Assembly: GCF_037975245.1 (NCBI RefSeq)
Contig: NC_092565.1
Span: 19,447,999-19,511,998 of the forward strand
Origin: Apostichopus japonicus
Lineage: Eukaryota; Echinodermata; Holothuroidea; Aspidochirotida; Stichopodidae
DNA: 64,000 nt
Reading direction: 5' to 3'
The notes under the pieces were generated by a model. That model was not told the DNA's origin, made no database searches, and was given only the letters and a program-made list of their open reading frames with translations. Within the stretch, counting starts at the first letter, position 1. Each line of letters begins with the position of its first letter. Below are positions 26,677 to 39,699 of the stretch, piece by piece. The translations under genes and the position numbers were made by a program.

Positions 26677-26859
26677 TGCTGTAACCCATTTCTTGGACCA
26701 ATGAAGGGTTTACTATAATATCCAAAACAAAACGCATTCAAAAACCGTATTTTGAGTTAGACGCCTGTATGGTCTTGGCATGCAGTTTCACCTGTTTAGC
26801 TATGTGGAACATTTTCATTATTCTGTCAATGTCATATTGTCTGACACTTGGCAAGGTTA

Positions 26860-27262
26860 ATGGTAAGGCTTGGCTAACTTTGGTACATTCAATACAAATT
26901 TGGAAACTTTTGCTATATTCAAATGAAAATTGGTAACTTTTTGCTATATACATCCAAAAGTCAAATTGGTAACTCCTGTAGTGACGTCTAAATTAAAACT
27001 GGCAGTTTTTGGTACATCCGATTCGAATCGGAAACTTCTCTTGCATCCAAATTAAACTTGGTACCGTTAGCCTCTGGTATATGCACAATAACATTGGTAA
27101 CTTTTGGTACATACACAATTAAAATTGGTAACTTTTGGTACATACACAGTAAATTGATAACTGTTGGTACATACACATTAAAATTGGTAAATGTTGGTAC
27201 ATACACATTAAATTTGGTAACTGTTGGTACATACACATTAACATTGGTAAACTTTGGTACAT
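26860..27262 (+). repeat. Minisatellite, ~30-bp unit (TTGGTAACTGTTGGTACATA)
   Basis: The regular part starts near 27090 and has units at 27125, 27154, 27184, 27214 and 27244. Each reads TTGGTAACTTTTGGTACATACACATTAAAA or close. Increasingly degenerate units reach back to about 26860 (GGTAAGGCTTGG.., TTGGTAACTTTTTGCTATAT). Because 30 is divisible by three, both strands show repetitive ORFs, which are not genes. Confidence 0.9.
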
Positions 27263-30200
27263 AGCCTATACGTTACAAATGTATTACAATTCAATTCAAA
27301 ACTTAAAATGTCATCAGTGTTTTCTTGAAATTGTATACAATTTTAGAAAGTTTTTACCAAAGGATATATTTTTTCCCTAAATAATCCGACCTTACAACTT
27401 ATTCTAGCTATAGATATTTGTGATAAGTCTAACAAAATCCTCGTCCAATACTAATGGTATTAAAGCTCAGTTTTGAGCCCACTGCGTCATAGCCTATATA
27501 ACATTAAAAACAAACAGTACATAGAACTAACACCCTTATGGATATGCATATCGCCTTTATAGATGTACCTTGTACCCCTTCCATTGTGTCGACAATAACA
27601 CATTTATTTGATGAGTATTCACATTTTATGAGCTTGTTAACAATTTCATACCTTCTTCGAATCGTTTAATAGTTCGTAAGAAACGCATAATAATAAATTT
27701 CAAGTACCAATGTCGGTTCGCTTTGGAGTCTCCAAAAGATTTTTTCCTCCCACCGGTAAGTTTTTTTTCTTCTGTTCAGCCTTGCTCATGGAATTATATA
27801 GCATAGTTTTATGATTTCTAAAGTAATGTGACTGCCAAACATAATAATTCTCTTTCTTAACTGGTTGTCGTCGGTAGAGCCTTTATATAGATGCTAAACT
27901 TTGATAACAGCCGCTTTCCCATCGGACAGCTGATACATGATTATAAAAATGTTTTGTTTGTTCTTGTTTTAATATACCCGTATCACGTCATAATTATGTT
28001 ACCTGTAGTTACCAAAGTTCATCGTAAAACACGACTACACACAACAAAAAAGATCAAATTAGAACACGACAAAAGTAATTGAACTTATTTTTTTTATGAT
28101 TCTCATAATTTTTTGGCGATTGACAATTTTGTACGTTATTAGGTGTTTCGTTCTATCTGGTAGGCCTATAATATTTAGCCTATAGTAAAGCTATGATCGC
28201 TGCAAGCGCATACGTTCTAAATTAGCAATTGTGGCGTGTCGTGATTTCAGTGCGCATGTGCGTCTCCTAATACGGCCACATAACTAGTTTGTGTGAAACA
28301 TTGTCCTTCAATTTCCTCGTTTCAGTTTCTCGTTCCAAATTTGTCTTTAATGCTGTTCAAATAATTTTTAGACTTTTTGTTTTGTTTTTCGTGTTCCCAT
28401 ATTACATTAGTTCGCAGATTTTTTTTTTCTTCAAAATCAAGAAGGCATATCCGCGGGTTTCATTTCACTCACACCTACGGATTCACTTTACGCTTGTTTA
28501 ATTTGAATAATCAAACCGTTAAACATGAATGCATCAGGAAGTCGTTCGAGTTAAATTCGTACCATGAACAGATCTGGGTGCAGTTACTGACTAAGTCGAA
28601 ACCGGTGCTTCTCTGACGTCATAGATCATTTGGCGATGAACACAATTTGTCCTGGCGCATATATACGATCACGTGCATTATATATGTTTTAGTATGTCCC
28701 AAATGTTCTAATTATGAGATGGCACAAGAAAAGTGATTGGGTTCGAGAACAAACGACATCTGAGAAGACTCCATTCAACATAAAAAAGTATCATTATTAT
28801 TATTGTTATTATTATTATTATTTTCGATTTCGTTTTAATATCAAGACAAGATTATATATAAGAACCTTCAAAAAAAAAGGATAGTTTGTTTAGAAGCTGA
28901 TATTCCAGATTCAAATATTTTTCAAACCATTATTGCTTTTAAAGTAATATTTCCAATTTGTATTCTTTTTCATCTCCATCGAAGCTAGGTCCAAAGTTTT
29001 GACAGGGTTTTCTAAACTTCTTCGACCTCTTCTTGCTCCATTCTCCATTGCTCCATTCCAAAATATATTGAAACCATTCGTAACAAAAAAAGAAGAAGAA
29101 GAAAAGCTCACGTTTCTTTTTCACCTTTTGTAGTCTTCTCTCTCTACCACATCACCTCACCTCATCTGTCGGTTTTCAAACTTTTTCTCGGTTTTCAAAC
29201 ATGAGAAGACAAGATGATTCGTTCTAATCGACCTAACATAAAAGCCAAGAAGTGGGAGGTATAGTCAAATCGAAGATAGTCATTTTCAGCTTTCATTGTA
29301 TTTTTCCTTTCACCCTTCCTATTTTATTCTTCACACCTGTGGCGTTGAAGCTCAGTCGATTCGATGGTTCTCTAGGGAGCCCTCCTAAAAAAAAAAGAAC
29401 CACCGAAAAGAAGAAGAAGAAGAAAGAAGGACAAAGAAGCAATTTAGCCGCGCACCTTATGACAAAGGATTCCACTTGTCCTAAAGGATTGCGACTATAG
29501 AAACCTCATTGTGGCTGTAGATCGAAGGATGGGGTTGCCGTAAGCACCTTGTCAAGACGAGAAGAATAGAAACTTCAAAACGAAAACCTAACAAGATTTT
29601 CCTCGTTAAATGGGCAAGAGGTATCGCTTTAATAAAACCTGAATAGGATTCTACAAATGTTTAGTCAGAGGTAATTATCGCCAAAGACCTGAGGTATTTG
29701 AAATCGTGAATAAATGCGTATATAGGTAAGACGAATGAATAGGAGGCTACAATAACTCTCAAACGATGCCACAAATCGGAGAAGAATTGTCACTGCTATT
29801 GATTGCCGATTTCATCTTTAGAAAGCGGTACCTTTGATATAATTTACAACCGGTGGACCACTTTTGCGGAACCAGTGTGTTATAAATAGTCATGCATGAA
29901 GCCAAGCCCGGAATTAAGTATGTATATCGATCAACATGTAAACATTATCGCGAAACTTATCCATTCTGCTACACCTTTATGTCTTTTTCTATTTAACAAA
30001 AAAATGAATTACTTGGGTAATATATAATGGAAATCGCTATATACTTGAGTAATGCAAACAAATTCGGGCCGCACACTTCAAATATAGTTTTGTTAGATTT
30101 ATATTTTCATCCCTACGTAAAATGTTGTAAATATTACTGCTAAAACCGAGTTGATTAGGATGTCAAGGAAAGTTGAAGATGGTGGCGAAAAACATTTTCT

Positions 30201-32790
30201 ATATTCCGCACGAAAGGGTGTCTGTCTTTTGGCTATACTATAATATGTATATAGTGTCTGATCGTGCGCACTATCTATTTTCTTTCCCAGGGGACCTGTA
30301 CAGTACACATTTGACAGAACATCGTTATATGATAAGACAGTCACCGCGACAGTTTAGATGTAACGGAGCTGCGGCTGAGACTGGTTCAGCTAGGTCGTTT
30401 GGTTTACGTGCCCTGGTTCCATATACTGTGTGACTTTTCTTTAATAATAAAAAACACCCATTTGAAAGGGTCTTCTAATAATGCGAATAGAATCTGAAGA
30501 AACTTTCATATCTTGCCAAAATATAGAACTGAATCATTTCTAAATGTTTGTATTTACCGCGGTGCGATCTTTAGCCAAACAGAAGCACTCGAACCCTTTG
30601 TCATAGACTTTTTTTCTGGGGGGGGGGGGGGGTGTTCGAACTATTTAACATTAACGTAAATTTTAACGGTAAAATATTTTTTATTTCTTATTCTCTATGC
30701 CCCTATTTATAAATATTTTTTTACCGGAATAAACAAATGATTGAAATTCAAAGAGATAATCATTAGGAGTAAAGGCAAATGTAATTTTGGTTGGTATGTT
30801 AGAGGTAAGATTTGCTCCCGGGCAAACATTCTCATCTGGGCTGATACTCCAAACAAGAGCCGAATATTATGATAAAATCTTCGTTCGTGTTGGTTCGTGT
30901 GATATGCGGTAGACATTGTTTCCTCCTCAAATGGTCCATTCTCCCCCCCCCCCCCCAACCCGAGAAAGCAAACATATGGGTGTAACTCATTGTTTGATTT
31001 TTTTTTTTTTAGGGGTTTATCAAAAATTTCATTTACAAAAGTATCCCATATTTCTTTCTCAGCATTCCATTCAAATCAACTGATTACATAAACAGAAATA
31101 CCAAAAGAATTTGTCGCCCAATAGGTATAACATGCATATTTCAAATACTCTGACGTTATGCATGTATGTATTTTGTATGCAATAAAGGGATAACAACAAA
31201 TAATAATAAAACAGGATTTTCTTTCCATTCAGTTTCTGAAGAATCTTTCATTCCTTTACTTTTCTTCAAAACTATCAAATACTAAAAGGTTGACCGTATC
31301 TGACATTGAAAAACAAAAATCCCAAAATCATTCAACTAACAAAGTATTTAGTTTTTACTATTCCTGTGCGTCCAAAAGATAATATGATGCCAAGTTTTAA
31401 CGATCGTTTTGACAGAACATCAATATTTGATAGATAACCACATTATCTTGTTTTGCAAAATGGTTAGGCTCATTTTCTAATTACACTAATTGTGTTAGTA
31501 ACATATAGATTCAGATCTCATCTTCTCACATGACACTAATAAGAATCCTATTCAAATGTCATCTTGACAATACTTCCATACACAACACTCTTTCTTGTTT
31601 CCTTTTCTTTTTATTGATAATGCATTTGTATCCACCTTTAAGAGAAACCTCCATCAAACCCATTCATCCATGACACCTTTTAGCGGTGTTAATGATGCCT
31701 TTGTCGCTACAAAATTGTTTTGCAGCTGTAAGGCTCAGTGTGATAGTTATCGATAGTGGTAATCTTGTTCTTTGGGTGAACTCAATTCTTAAAGTCTCAA
31801 TTATGCGAATGTTGATTCGCATAGTTCTGTCAGGCTTTAGGCTTTTCTTTATCAAAGTACATCAAAGGTACCGCTCAACGAAGCCAACAGATAGCTATTA
31901 TGAAGCAATAACCCAACATCGAAAAAAAAAAAAGATTCTTGATGGAGCCGTTATCATGAATTATAAAAGGGGAATTAATTGGTGCTCAGCTTATCAAATA
32001 AAGTCGTTGGGTCTTACGAACGGTTCATGTGCCACGTTTGACGTCACAATCGGTGTCATAAAAGTAGGGTCAAAGGTTAACTTAACGCATAAAAGAGACG
32101 GACGCAAAACAAAACAAAACCAAAAATAAAACATGTACAAAGTCGGTTGATTAATACGTTGATTGGATGAGCGGATGTGTGTGTAGGCAGACTACAAACA
32201 GTGTAATTCAAAAAAAGGTAAACCACAGAATCGGGTTAATTTGTAAATTTGCAAAATGACACAACTATTGAATGGGTATAATTACGATAATTGGCTTACT
32301 TTTCACAACTACGAACTTAAGGAAAGAAAAGGATTGTTTTCTAATAAAGTGTTTAAGGGTTGCTTTGCGGTCAGTATTAGTATCATATAGGCCAGGGTGT
32401 ATGGTTTTATTTCACTCCCGGTGAGAGCAATTTGATTTGTTGTTAAAGGGAAATTAATAAAGCCTAAAGAAGGTGTGAAAGCTCACACTATAGAATTGCA
32501 AAGAAATGGAATAGATGTTAGACAAAAGCCTAAAAACTTATACAGCGAACTGAGACTACTTAAACGCTTACGGAATAAATGTAATATAAGATACAGATAC
32601 GAAGATATTCTGTTTTATAACGATGATTGCCTATAAATATACATGTATGTAAACTAACATGATCTATGAATGCATAGTGTAGGCTACTATGGAATATACA
32701 CACGGCAACACTTGTAGTGGAACATTGCGTATATGTACCTTTATAACATCAATATGGTGTTTATTCAATGCTAACACTAATGAAGAGATA
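27263..32790. other. Non-coding AT-rich intergenic stretch
   Basis: No gene is recognised. Poly-G or poly-C runs of 14-15 bases are at 30618-30632 and 30943-30956. A TTATTATTA microsatellite is near 28793-28822. CRE palindromes are at 28614 and 32039. The longest ORF (31686-32129, plus) has no familiar domain, has an A-rich run of lysines and shows no splice or codon signal, so it is not called. Confidence 0.6.
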
Positions 32791-32793
32791 TTG

Positions 32794-32795
<2 letters not shown>

Positions 32796-32845
<50 letters not shown>

Positions 32846-32858
32846 CTATATATATTAC

Positions 32859-32919
<61 letters not shown>

Positions 32920-32943
32920 ATATATATATATATATATATATAT
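32796..32943. repeat. Long compound (TA)n microsatellite
   Basis: Two long (TA)n blocks are separated by GGCTATATATATTACTAAT and interrupted once by AACA. The total is close to 150 bases. Tyr-Ile repeat ORFs here are artefacts. Confidence 0.95.
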
Positions 32944-32950
32944 TGCATAC

Positions 32951-33212
32951 TTAGGGATCATATAAGAGTGTAACACTGATGTATAGGGGAACATATACCA
33001 GTGTAACACTGATGTGCATAGTAATATACGTGCGATAACACCCCCTGATATAGCAGTGTAACATTGATGTATATGAGCACATATGAATGTAACACTGATC
33101 TAAAGTAGGAACATAACGAGTGTAACACTGGTATGTAGGTACGAAGGAAAATATATAAGTGTAAAACTGATGTGTAGGGTGACTGCATGAATATAACACT
33201 GGTATGTTGGGA

Positions 33213-33243
<31 letters not shown>

Positions 33244-33345
33244 CGAGTGTTACATTGATGTGGTTATCGGGAACATATACATGTGTATCACTGATATGTA
33301 GGGAGATACATTGTAATATAACAATGATGTTCAGAGGGAATGTAG
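32951..33345 (+). repeat. Degenerate minisatellite, ~38-45-bp unit around GTGTAACACTGATGT
   Basis: About ten imperfect copies of GTGTAACACTGATGTRTAGGG followed by AACATATA occur. They include copies near 32968, 33001, 33056, 33088, 33120, 33160, 33193, 33246 and 33283. It is interrupted by a (TA)n tract at 33215-33243. It abuts the long (TA)n block, and the TATATA in each unit suggests the two repeats share a source. Confidence 0.85.
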
Positions 33346-36231
33346 TAGAAGCTTTTTTTTTTTCTTGTTGTGTCTTTTTAACGTGTCTGTTTTAATCCAG
33401 TTTTCTAAGTTGCTATACTATTTGAATGTTAAAAATGACATAACAATATAGATCATTTGATTAAATATTCGAGTTTAATTTTTAATTAATGAAAAGTGGT
33501 GACATTAAAAAATTTGCAATTTCCAACTTATCTCTTTAGATTTAATATGTAAAACGTGTTTTCACTTTGTAGAAGCTGTGAGTCTCCAAATTATTCCCAC
33601 ACGATTGAGGAGCCTAGAGAATCAATTCTGTCTCGGTAGGGCTCACTACTTTATAGGTAGTTGTAAAGTGCTTTTAAAAATTTGAGCATTAGTGGCCCCT
33701 CCTCCCCCCCCCACCACACATCCCCCCTTTTATCTTTCCCTTTGTACCAAACATCCCATATGAGGACTGCACACCTTTTCGTAATATAAGCTGCATACAT
33801 TGACTTTTGAAGTTTCCTGACTAAATTAAATAGTCTATGATGCCGACCAAAGCCGCTAAATTTGGCTATTGTTTAAGGCGGTCCTATTCCTTGAAGTGAG
33901 GCACGAATTTGTTCACATTTCGAAGACAGTTAACTTTTAGTAAATTTCAACACTCACGCATGCAGCTGTTTCAATGTGACATTCTAAAAATTATTATGCC
34001 GCCACCACGCCCCCCCCCCCGCCCCTCATCCCACACCAGCACCCCAAAATGCGCTTAGTTTAATTGTTTCAACTTCTCTGTTCCTCAAAAGTACCGGTTG
34101 GGTCCAGTGCTTTTTCCCAAAATTCAATAAAATGGTGATTTTTATATTATGAGAGAAATCCTATGTAGTAAAAAAAGTCCACTTCTTGTATAGTTGACAG
34201 AAATAAAGTTGATAAGAAAAAAACATTTTTTTTGGTGATGCTTCCAAAATTAACATCAAAACAACAACTACGGAAATTTCTCGACATGATTTTACTTTTA
34301 TATTTTTGCATCTTCTTTTTATTTTAACTCAGTCACTAAAGACATGCAGCTGTCAACATTCACATACTCGCCAAAACCATTTCTTGTTTCCTTTGGTAAC
34401 TTCAAGGGAAACAAAAAAAAGAGCCCGGATTCTCCCACGCATGCGTATCAAAGTCTACGCGGTATCACCGGCTCTCGAACTTGATACCATGGCGACGACG
34501 GCCGTTCATCAAATTCAAGGTTACGCTGATGGAATAATTCTCGATTCTGATATCCGAATGACATAAACATAAATCGTCTTTAACAAGTCGCGATGACATT
34601 ACAAAGCATTGAGGTTTTTAATCTTTGTTAATCGATTGCCTGTTGTCACGAGGCCGTCCTTTAAAGGCTGCAACAACCATTTCCGTTATACTCATTAAAC
34701 ACTATTTTACGCCGAGGTAAAAATTTGTTTTCAGGTTTCCTTGTGAATAAAACGGTTAACTACCCCGGCGTGGCCTGTCATTGTATACGCGGAAACATTT
34801 TAGATGGTAAACCTTCGTGTGCGAGAACCGAAATCAAGAACTCCGTTTCTCAAACGTAACAACAAAACAGATGCGGGCGCAAGTTAATAATAAAAAATTC
34901 TCAATCACCAGCTATCACAAACTCATAAAAGGTAGAAAGGGTCTTTTAATATGTTAATATACTTATTCACGTATTGACTATGACGGGATCAGTTGCGGTA
35001 CTACCTTTTCAAGGGTTGATCCCCGCCTATAAAAACATCAAAGAGTACCGCTGGAGACAAAAGGGGGTCTTGTACCTCAGGTTTTTACTGCCGTGCAATG
35101 CAATGGTATAGTCAGTTTCTTCCCTACCGTAAAGGGTCATGTAAAGGAACAAGGTTTGCACATCTGTATACGTCAGAGATTGGTAACCACAGAGAAAAAT
35201 ATAGATCATAAAAAAGTAGGTTAGATGTAAGAATTAATTAGAAAGGGTTGTCAAGTATTTCACAGCGTGTCATATAAAAAAAATGAAAAGCAATTTTCGA
35301 ATTCGTTAAAGAGATTCAATTTATTCAATTGATGCGGCAGGAAGTTTTAGAACTTTTTGACAAATATTCATTTGTGTATCTTTATCAGCCTCTCGCAATC
35401 TAATTGAGTTTTCCTTTATCGTAAAGCAGCTGTTTACAAGGTTTATTTATTTTCTCTCCTTTTTAATTTGAAATGAAACGTGACTATTGAAATTGTTTTG
35501 TTATGGGGGATAGCATGATAGGTTTGATTTATGAAAGCTAACCCAAAGAAAAAAAATTGTTTAGTAAAAGTAAAAATCAATATATTTTATTTTTGATCGG
35601 CAAAATTAGGTCAAATCGGTAGAGATTGTTTATTCAAAATAAGATTGCAATTGATCACAATAAAATGTGAATACATATTTCTTACTGATAACAAAAGAAA
35701 ATTAATCAGCTAATAATTAATGAACTCAACATTTCGTCGCCCAGACATTTCTTCATGTACATTAAAAAAAAAAATCATACTGAAAAACATTATCAAAAAT
35801 GTTGACGTTTACTTGAATCTCTGAGATGAACCTTGACAAGTCAAACTCGAAAAGATCCTCATTCTATTAAAATTTTAAGAAAAAGATAGAATTGGAAACA
35901 AAATTAACAAAATAGTTTTGTGACAGGACATTACAAGAAACACGCGTTCTTTTGATAGAGATGAATGTACCGATACTTCAACTACTCAATGCCGCTATTA
36001 ATGCTATGTCCGAGGAATTCACCCAATGACGTCACAGTTTGACACGAAATGACGTCATCGGAAAGATTGAAATGGTGTAAATTCGAGGGTCTAGAAATTT
36101 GAGATTTTCTCTTCACATCTGTGTCACATTTTGTCAGCAAAAATCGCAGTTATATTTTGTGTGTGATGTATTTGCTCGAGGTAATAATGATAAATAAATT
36201 AATAATAACAAAATAGGCAAATTACATACCT

Positions 36232-36500
36232 CGAAAATTCGTCGTAGTTGATGCTTAAAGGTCATCGGTATTGACCTCAAATTTCAACATTTTAGCAAAA
36301 ATTGCTACAAGTTTTGAACAGTATTTTCCTATGGGCTCTGATCCCTCATAATAATTCCTAGGCCTTGAGAAGGGTATGAAAAATGGACAATTTAATATCT
36401 CAGTATAGAAACTATTTTATAGAGGGCAGTACAATGCTTGTTAAAATCTGAGCGTTTGTGACCATTATTTGACTGTCTAGCATATTTGGGGACGACACTG
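36232..36500 (-). repeat. Reversed dispersed relative of the 14.88-15.05 kb element
   Basis: On the minus strand it reads ATGCTAGACAGTCAAATAATGGTCAC, then CATTGTACTGCC and GATATTAAATTGTCC. These align in order with the plus strand from 14905 to about 15015 (ATGCTAGACAGTCAAA, CATTTTACTGCC, GATATTTAATTCTCG). The DR1 tandem part is not present here, although isolated AGGTCA words remain. Confidence 0.65.
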
Positions 36501-37548
36501 ATGACCTATATAATTCATATTCATAGATTATCAAATACCACAACAGTTAATTATAGGAGATCTCTATACGGTCCATCAAGGGCGCTCTCACTCCCTGGAA
36601 ATGCGGTCCGTTGTAAATATATCGTGTTAACAACGAACAGTAAAATGGTTTGAACCACCGAACTGCCACAGGAGAGCTGTCACAGTTTTACAGTTGTCTG
36701 GCATAACTGATTGGATGCTCTTATTAACAGATTTTGTGATTCTGGTGCAACTGGTAGAATGTCATGCTTACGGGTACCTTAGTTTTCCTTTAATGGAATA
36801 TTATGAAACCTACCGTAGTATTTGTAGCATTTGTAACTGTAGGTTTAATGACTAAGGTAAAACAAAGGAAGTAAATTAAGTTATACTAGCCTTATAACAT
36901 TTTGGGAAATCTATGAACAACGAGAAGAATTTCCAAAAGCATACTCACATGAGGTTTATTAAACTTAAAATTATACCAAATATTGAGGATTGTTAAGATT
37001 TATACATATACATCCAAATTTACACTAAATCATACACAGAAATTAATTTTGAAACTATGGCAGAATTATACGGATAAAATTGATCGCTTTCTGTGACCGT
37101 ATTTGACATTTGTAGCATATTTTAAAATTTCAAGCAACGAATGATTCTAAATGTTAAAAAAACAAATATTATAATTATAATTGAAAAACAAAAGACTCAT
37201 GTATAGTTCGATCGTGGAATGTCAAAAGGTACCTTTAGTTTGCAAAGTTGAGGAAGAAATTCTTCCACGATCAATTCATACGTTAGAAATCATTATAAAT
37301 CGATATGAATTGTTTCCTGCCAATCGCTAGTATTTTTCTCAGGAATTTATCACTGCAACTCACAATTATTAACATTTTTTTTTTTGGGGGGGGGGGGGGA
37401 ATATTGTGTAAATTTAAGGGACTATTTGATAAGAAAGCTGCAAATCTCTACAAATTTAAGTAAAAGATAATTGGCTTAAAAGAAATTATTTCAAATTAAT
37501 TCTGTAATGTCAAGACTGCAGACGCTCTTTAATTTTGAGTCACGTGAT

Positions 37549-37574
37549 GTATATATATATATATATATATATAT
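37549..37574. repeat. (TA)n microsatellite
   Basis: About 13 TA dinucleotides, followed within 15 bases by a 12-base G run. Confidence 0.9.
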
Positions 37575-38509
37575 TGGTAACAGGAAGGGGGGGGGGGGGT
37601 ATTCTACGGCTTTCTGAAATCACAACAGATATATATATATGTGACTGTTACATCGCTTAGCCAGGTGTACCGATCTATACATAACACCAAGTTTCGACTG
37701 ATTGACATGTTTAGCCCCACCATCACCCATCAAACTCCATGCGTTCCCCCTTTTTATTATGTCTTCATTTAAGACGCCTGTGTGTATAAGTAGGCCAATG
37801 TATAAATGCAATGGATACAACCGCGACATTTTAAAGTTATTAATGGGAACGAACTCGTAAGAACAAATAGCTTCCTGTTACGTCAACTACAATTTGCGTC
37901 ACAGCTTAAGGACATGTGATCATTTGGCTATATCACGGCTACGATATAGGGTTCAAAATGTCACATGACATGTTAGTAGAAATTGATTCATTTATAAACA
38001 TTGAAAAATTAAAAAACAAATGACGAGTCAATCCTGTAACAGAAGACTGATGTAGGGTCTGTTTGAATAGTTACCACTTCGAGTGGACCCGTTTTTCCTA
38101 TATTATTATTTATAACGTTCGCTCCCTGAATTTGTAAAGACTCATGCAGCAAAACATCGCACCTTTTCTCTCTCTTTGAGTTTCCCGCCTTTTTTCTCAT
38201 GTCTTTCTCTACAAATAAAGTTTGGCTTTTAACAAAAGGTGAACTACAAGATACACACACCAAACGAAAACCCCTTGAGCATTGCCCCCCCCCCCCTGTC
38301 CCACCTTCCGCACTCCATCCACTGCGAATGAAACAGTTGTATCCAAAATATCGATTGTTGCTGTCCTCTGTATCTTAATTCCGGCCCTTGTGATTCCTGA
38401 CAAAGTAAAACTTAACATTAAACCTGAGGGATACAAAATAACATTAAATTTGAGGGACACAAACATTTCTTTATTTAAATTAAACTGATGATAAATCGAT
38501 TGGTCGGAG

Positions 38510-39290
38510 CAAGGAGCAGCTACTCTAAGTTTTTTTTTGTTTTGAGAAATCATCTTTAAACATCTGAAGTTCGTCAATTAAAGTAACTGGACTGTTTAGT
38601 CTAATACACAGACTATATTAGGTCGAAGCAGCCAAATAGTTAGCCTATACTATACTACATAAATATTTTACTGTAAGATCGAGAAGTGTACAATTACCAT
38701 TGTGTATATTACACGGCTCGATCAGAATGATAAAATATTAAAATAAAAACCAAAATGCAATGATATTTTCATAGGAGACAACAAAGAGAGAGAAAGAGGT
38801 GGAGGTGGAGGGAGGGCGGGGGGGGGGGGGGCTTAATGGATGACTCCAGGCACAAAATTCAATTAATATGTTTTAGACCGTCCAAAAACACTGCTATCAG
38901 TCCAGGTTGTTAGTTTTTGAGAAACCTCCTTTAAAAATCTGACCTTCTTCAATTAAAGCGACTGGACTGTTTAGTCTTATACACAGACTATTAGGGCAGT
39001 TCCTCAGATGCAACACAAAGCTCAATAGGAAAAAATAATACTTCAATAAAACATGTTTACAATGTTCTTACAAAATTTGTCAATGATAAAAGGTGTTGAA
39101 TGCCTTCCAAAGGGTGGTCTGTTGTTCATATGAAGTTTACAAAAAAAAAACATGTTTTGGTTGATTTAGTAGAAATTATTTTAAAAATAATGGAATAACA
39201 TTGGTATTTATGCCTGCCACGAGGAACCGGCGTTATCATCAATTTAAGATTAAAGAAGCGTTCCATGCAGATTTATTTAGCTTATTTTTG
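38510..39290 (+). repeat. Dispersed repeat family copy with an internal ~80-base direct repeat
   Basis: This is a member of the TAAAGGAGC family. A block GAGAAA..CTTTAAA..ATCTGA..TTC.TCAATTAAAG..ACTGGACTGTTTAGTCT.ATACACAGACTAT occurs twice, at about 38539-38622 and 38913-38994. The ~290 bases between the copies include a 14-base G run at 38818-38831. The right part contains CCTCAGATGCAACACAAAGC, GTTGAATGCCTTCC and TTAAAGAAGCGTTCCATG, which define the family. Confidence 0.7.
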
Positions 39291-39699
39291 AAGGTGAAAT
39301 CTTTGAAAACCCCAAAATAACTATAGTAACATTAGGGACACTAGTTGTTTTATTTCTTCTTTTTTCCTTAATTGGATTTTGAAATATCAAGACTAATTAC
39401 ATTTTGCCTTCTTTAGTCCTTTAAGGAACAGAAGTGGCTGTTAGCACGATGGAATCTGACAGGTATATTTGTTCCAGTTCTTTTCCTCCTTATATAGTCT
39501 TCATTTTGTCGACGGGGTTGAAGGACGCGGAATTTATTCTTTGCGGGAAGCGCAATCCTTAATCGTGTGAACAGGTTTAAAAAAATCCTCCAATTCCTTA
39601 GGAAATTGGTTATTTTAATCTTCACAGGGAGTTTCAGATTTTTTGTCGACCTAATAAGTTGTTTGAGATATTATACACGGTATGAAATTTCTCAAAGTA

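Larger units (their letters stand above)
20741..26850. other. Non-coding intergenic stretch
   Basis: No gene is recognised. The sequence just after the minisatellite (20741-20860) continues the element that hosts it and has a relative at 25.5 kb. CRE palindromes TGACGTCA are at 20844 and 21128. A (TA)n tract is at 20877-20892. Poly-C or poly-G runs occur at 24588-24598, 25219-25233 and 25465-25475. The piece 23760-24240 is more complex than its surroundings and carries ATTA sites and an octamer word. Confidence 0.6.
33346..38505. other. Non-coding AT-rich intergenic stretch
   Basis: No gene is recognised. It holds poly-C or poly-G runs near 33703, 34011, 37386-37399, 37588-37599 and 38285-38296. 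Two CRE palindromes are 23 bases apart (36027 and 36050). A (TA)n tract is at 37549-37574. A reversed relative of the 14.9 kb repeat lies at 36232-36500. ORFs are short and unconvincing. Confidence 0.6.

Noticed and set aside
26988..27264. ORFs with repeated YVPTVTKFN or VGTYTL peptides
   Set aside because: They are translations of the 30-bp minisatellite. A unit length divisible by three creates such ORFs on both strands.
31686..32129. 147-codon plus-strand ORF, the longest one outside the NK1 exons
   Set aside because: It has no familiar domain, contains a lysine run from an A homopolymer, shows no splice signals and sits in AT-rich DNA where ORFs of this size occur by chance.
32761..33009. 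Tyr-Ile-rich ORF
   Set aside because: Translation of (TA)n.
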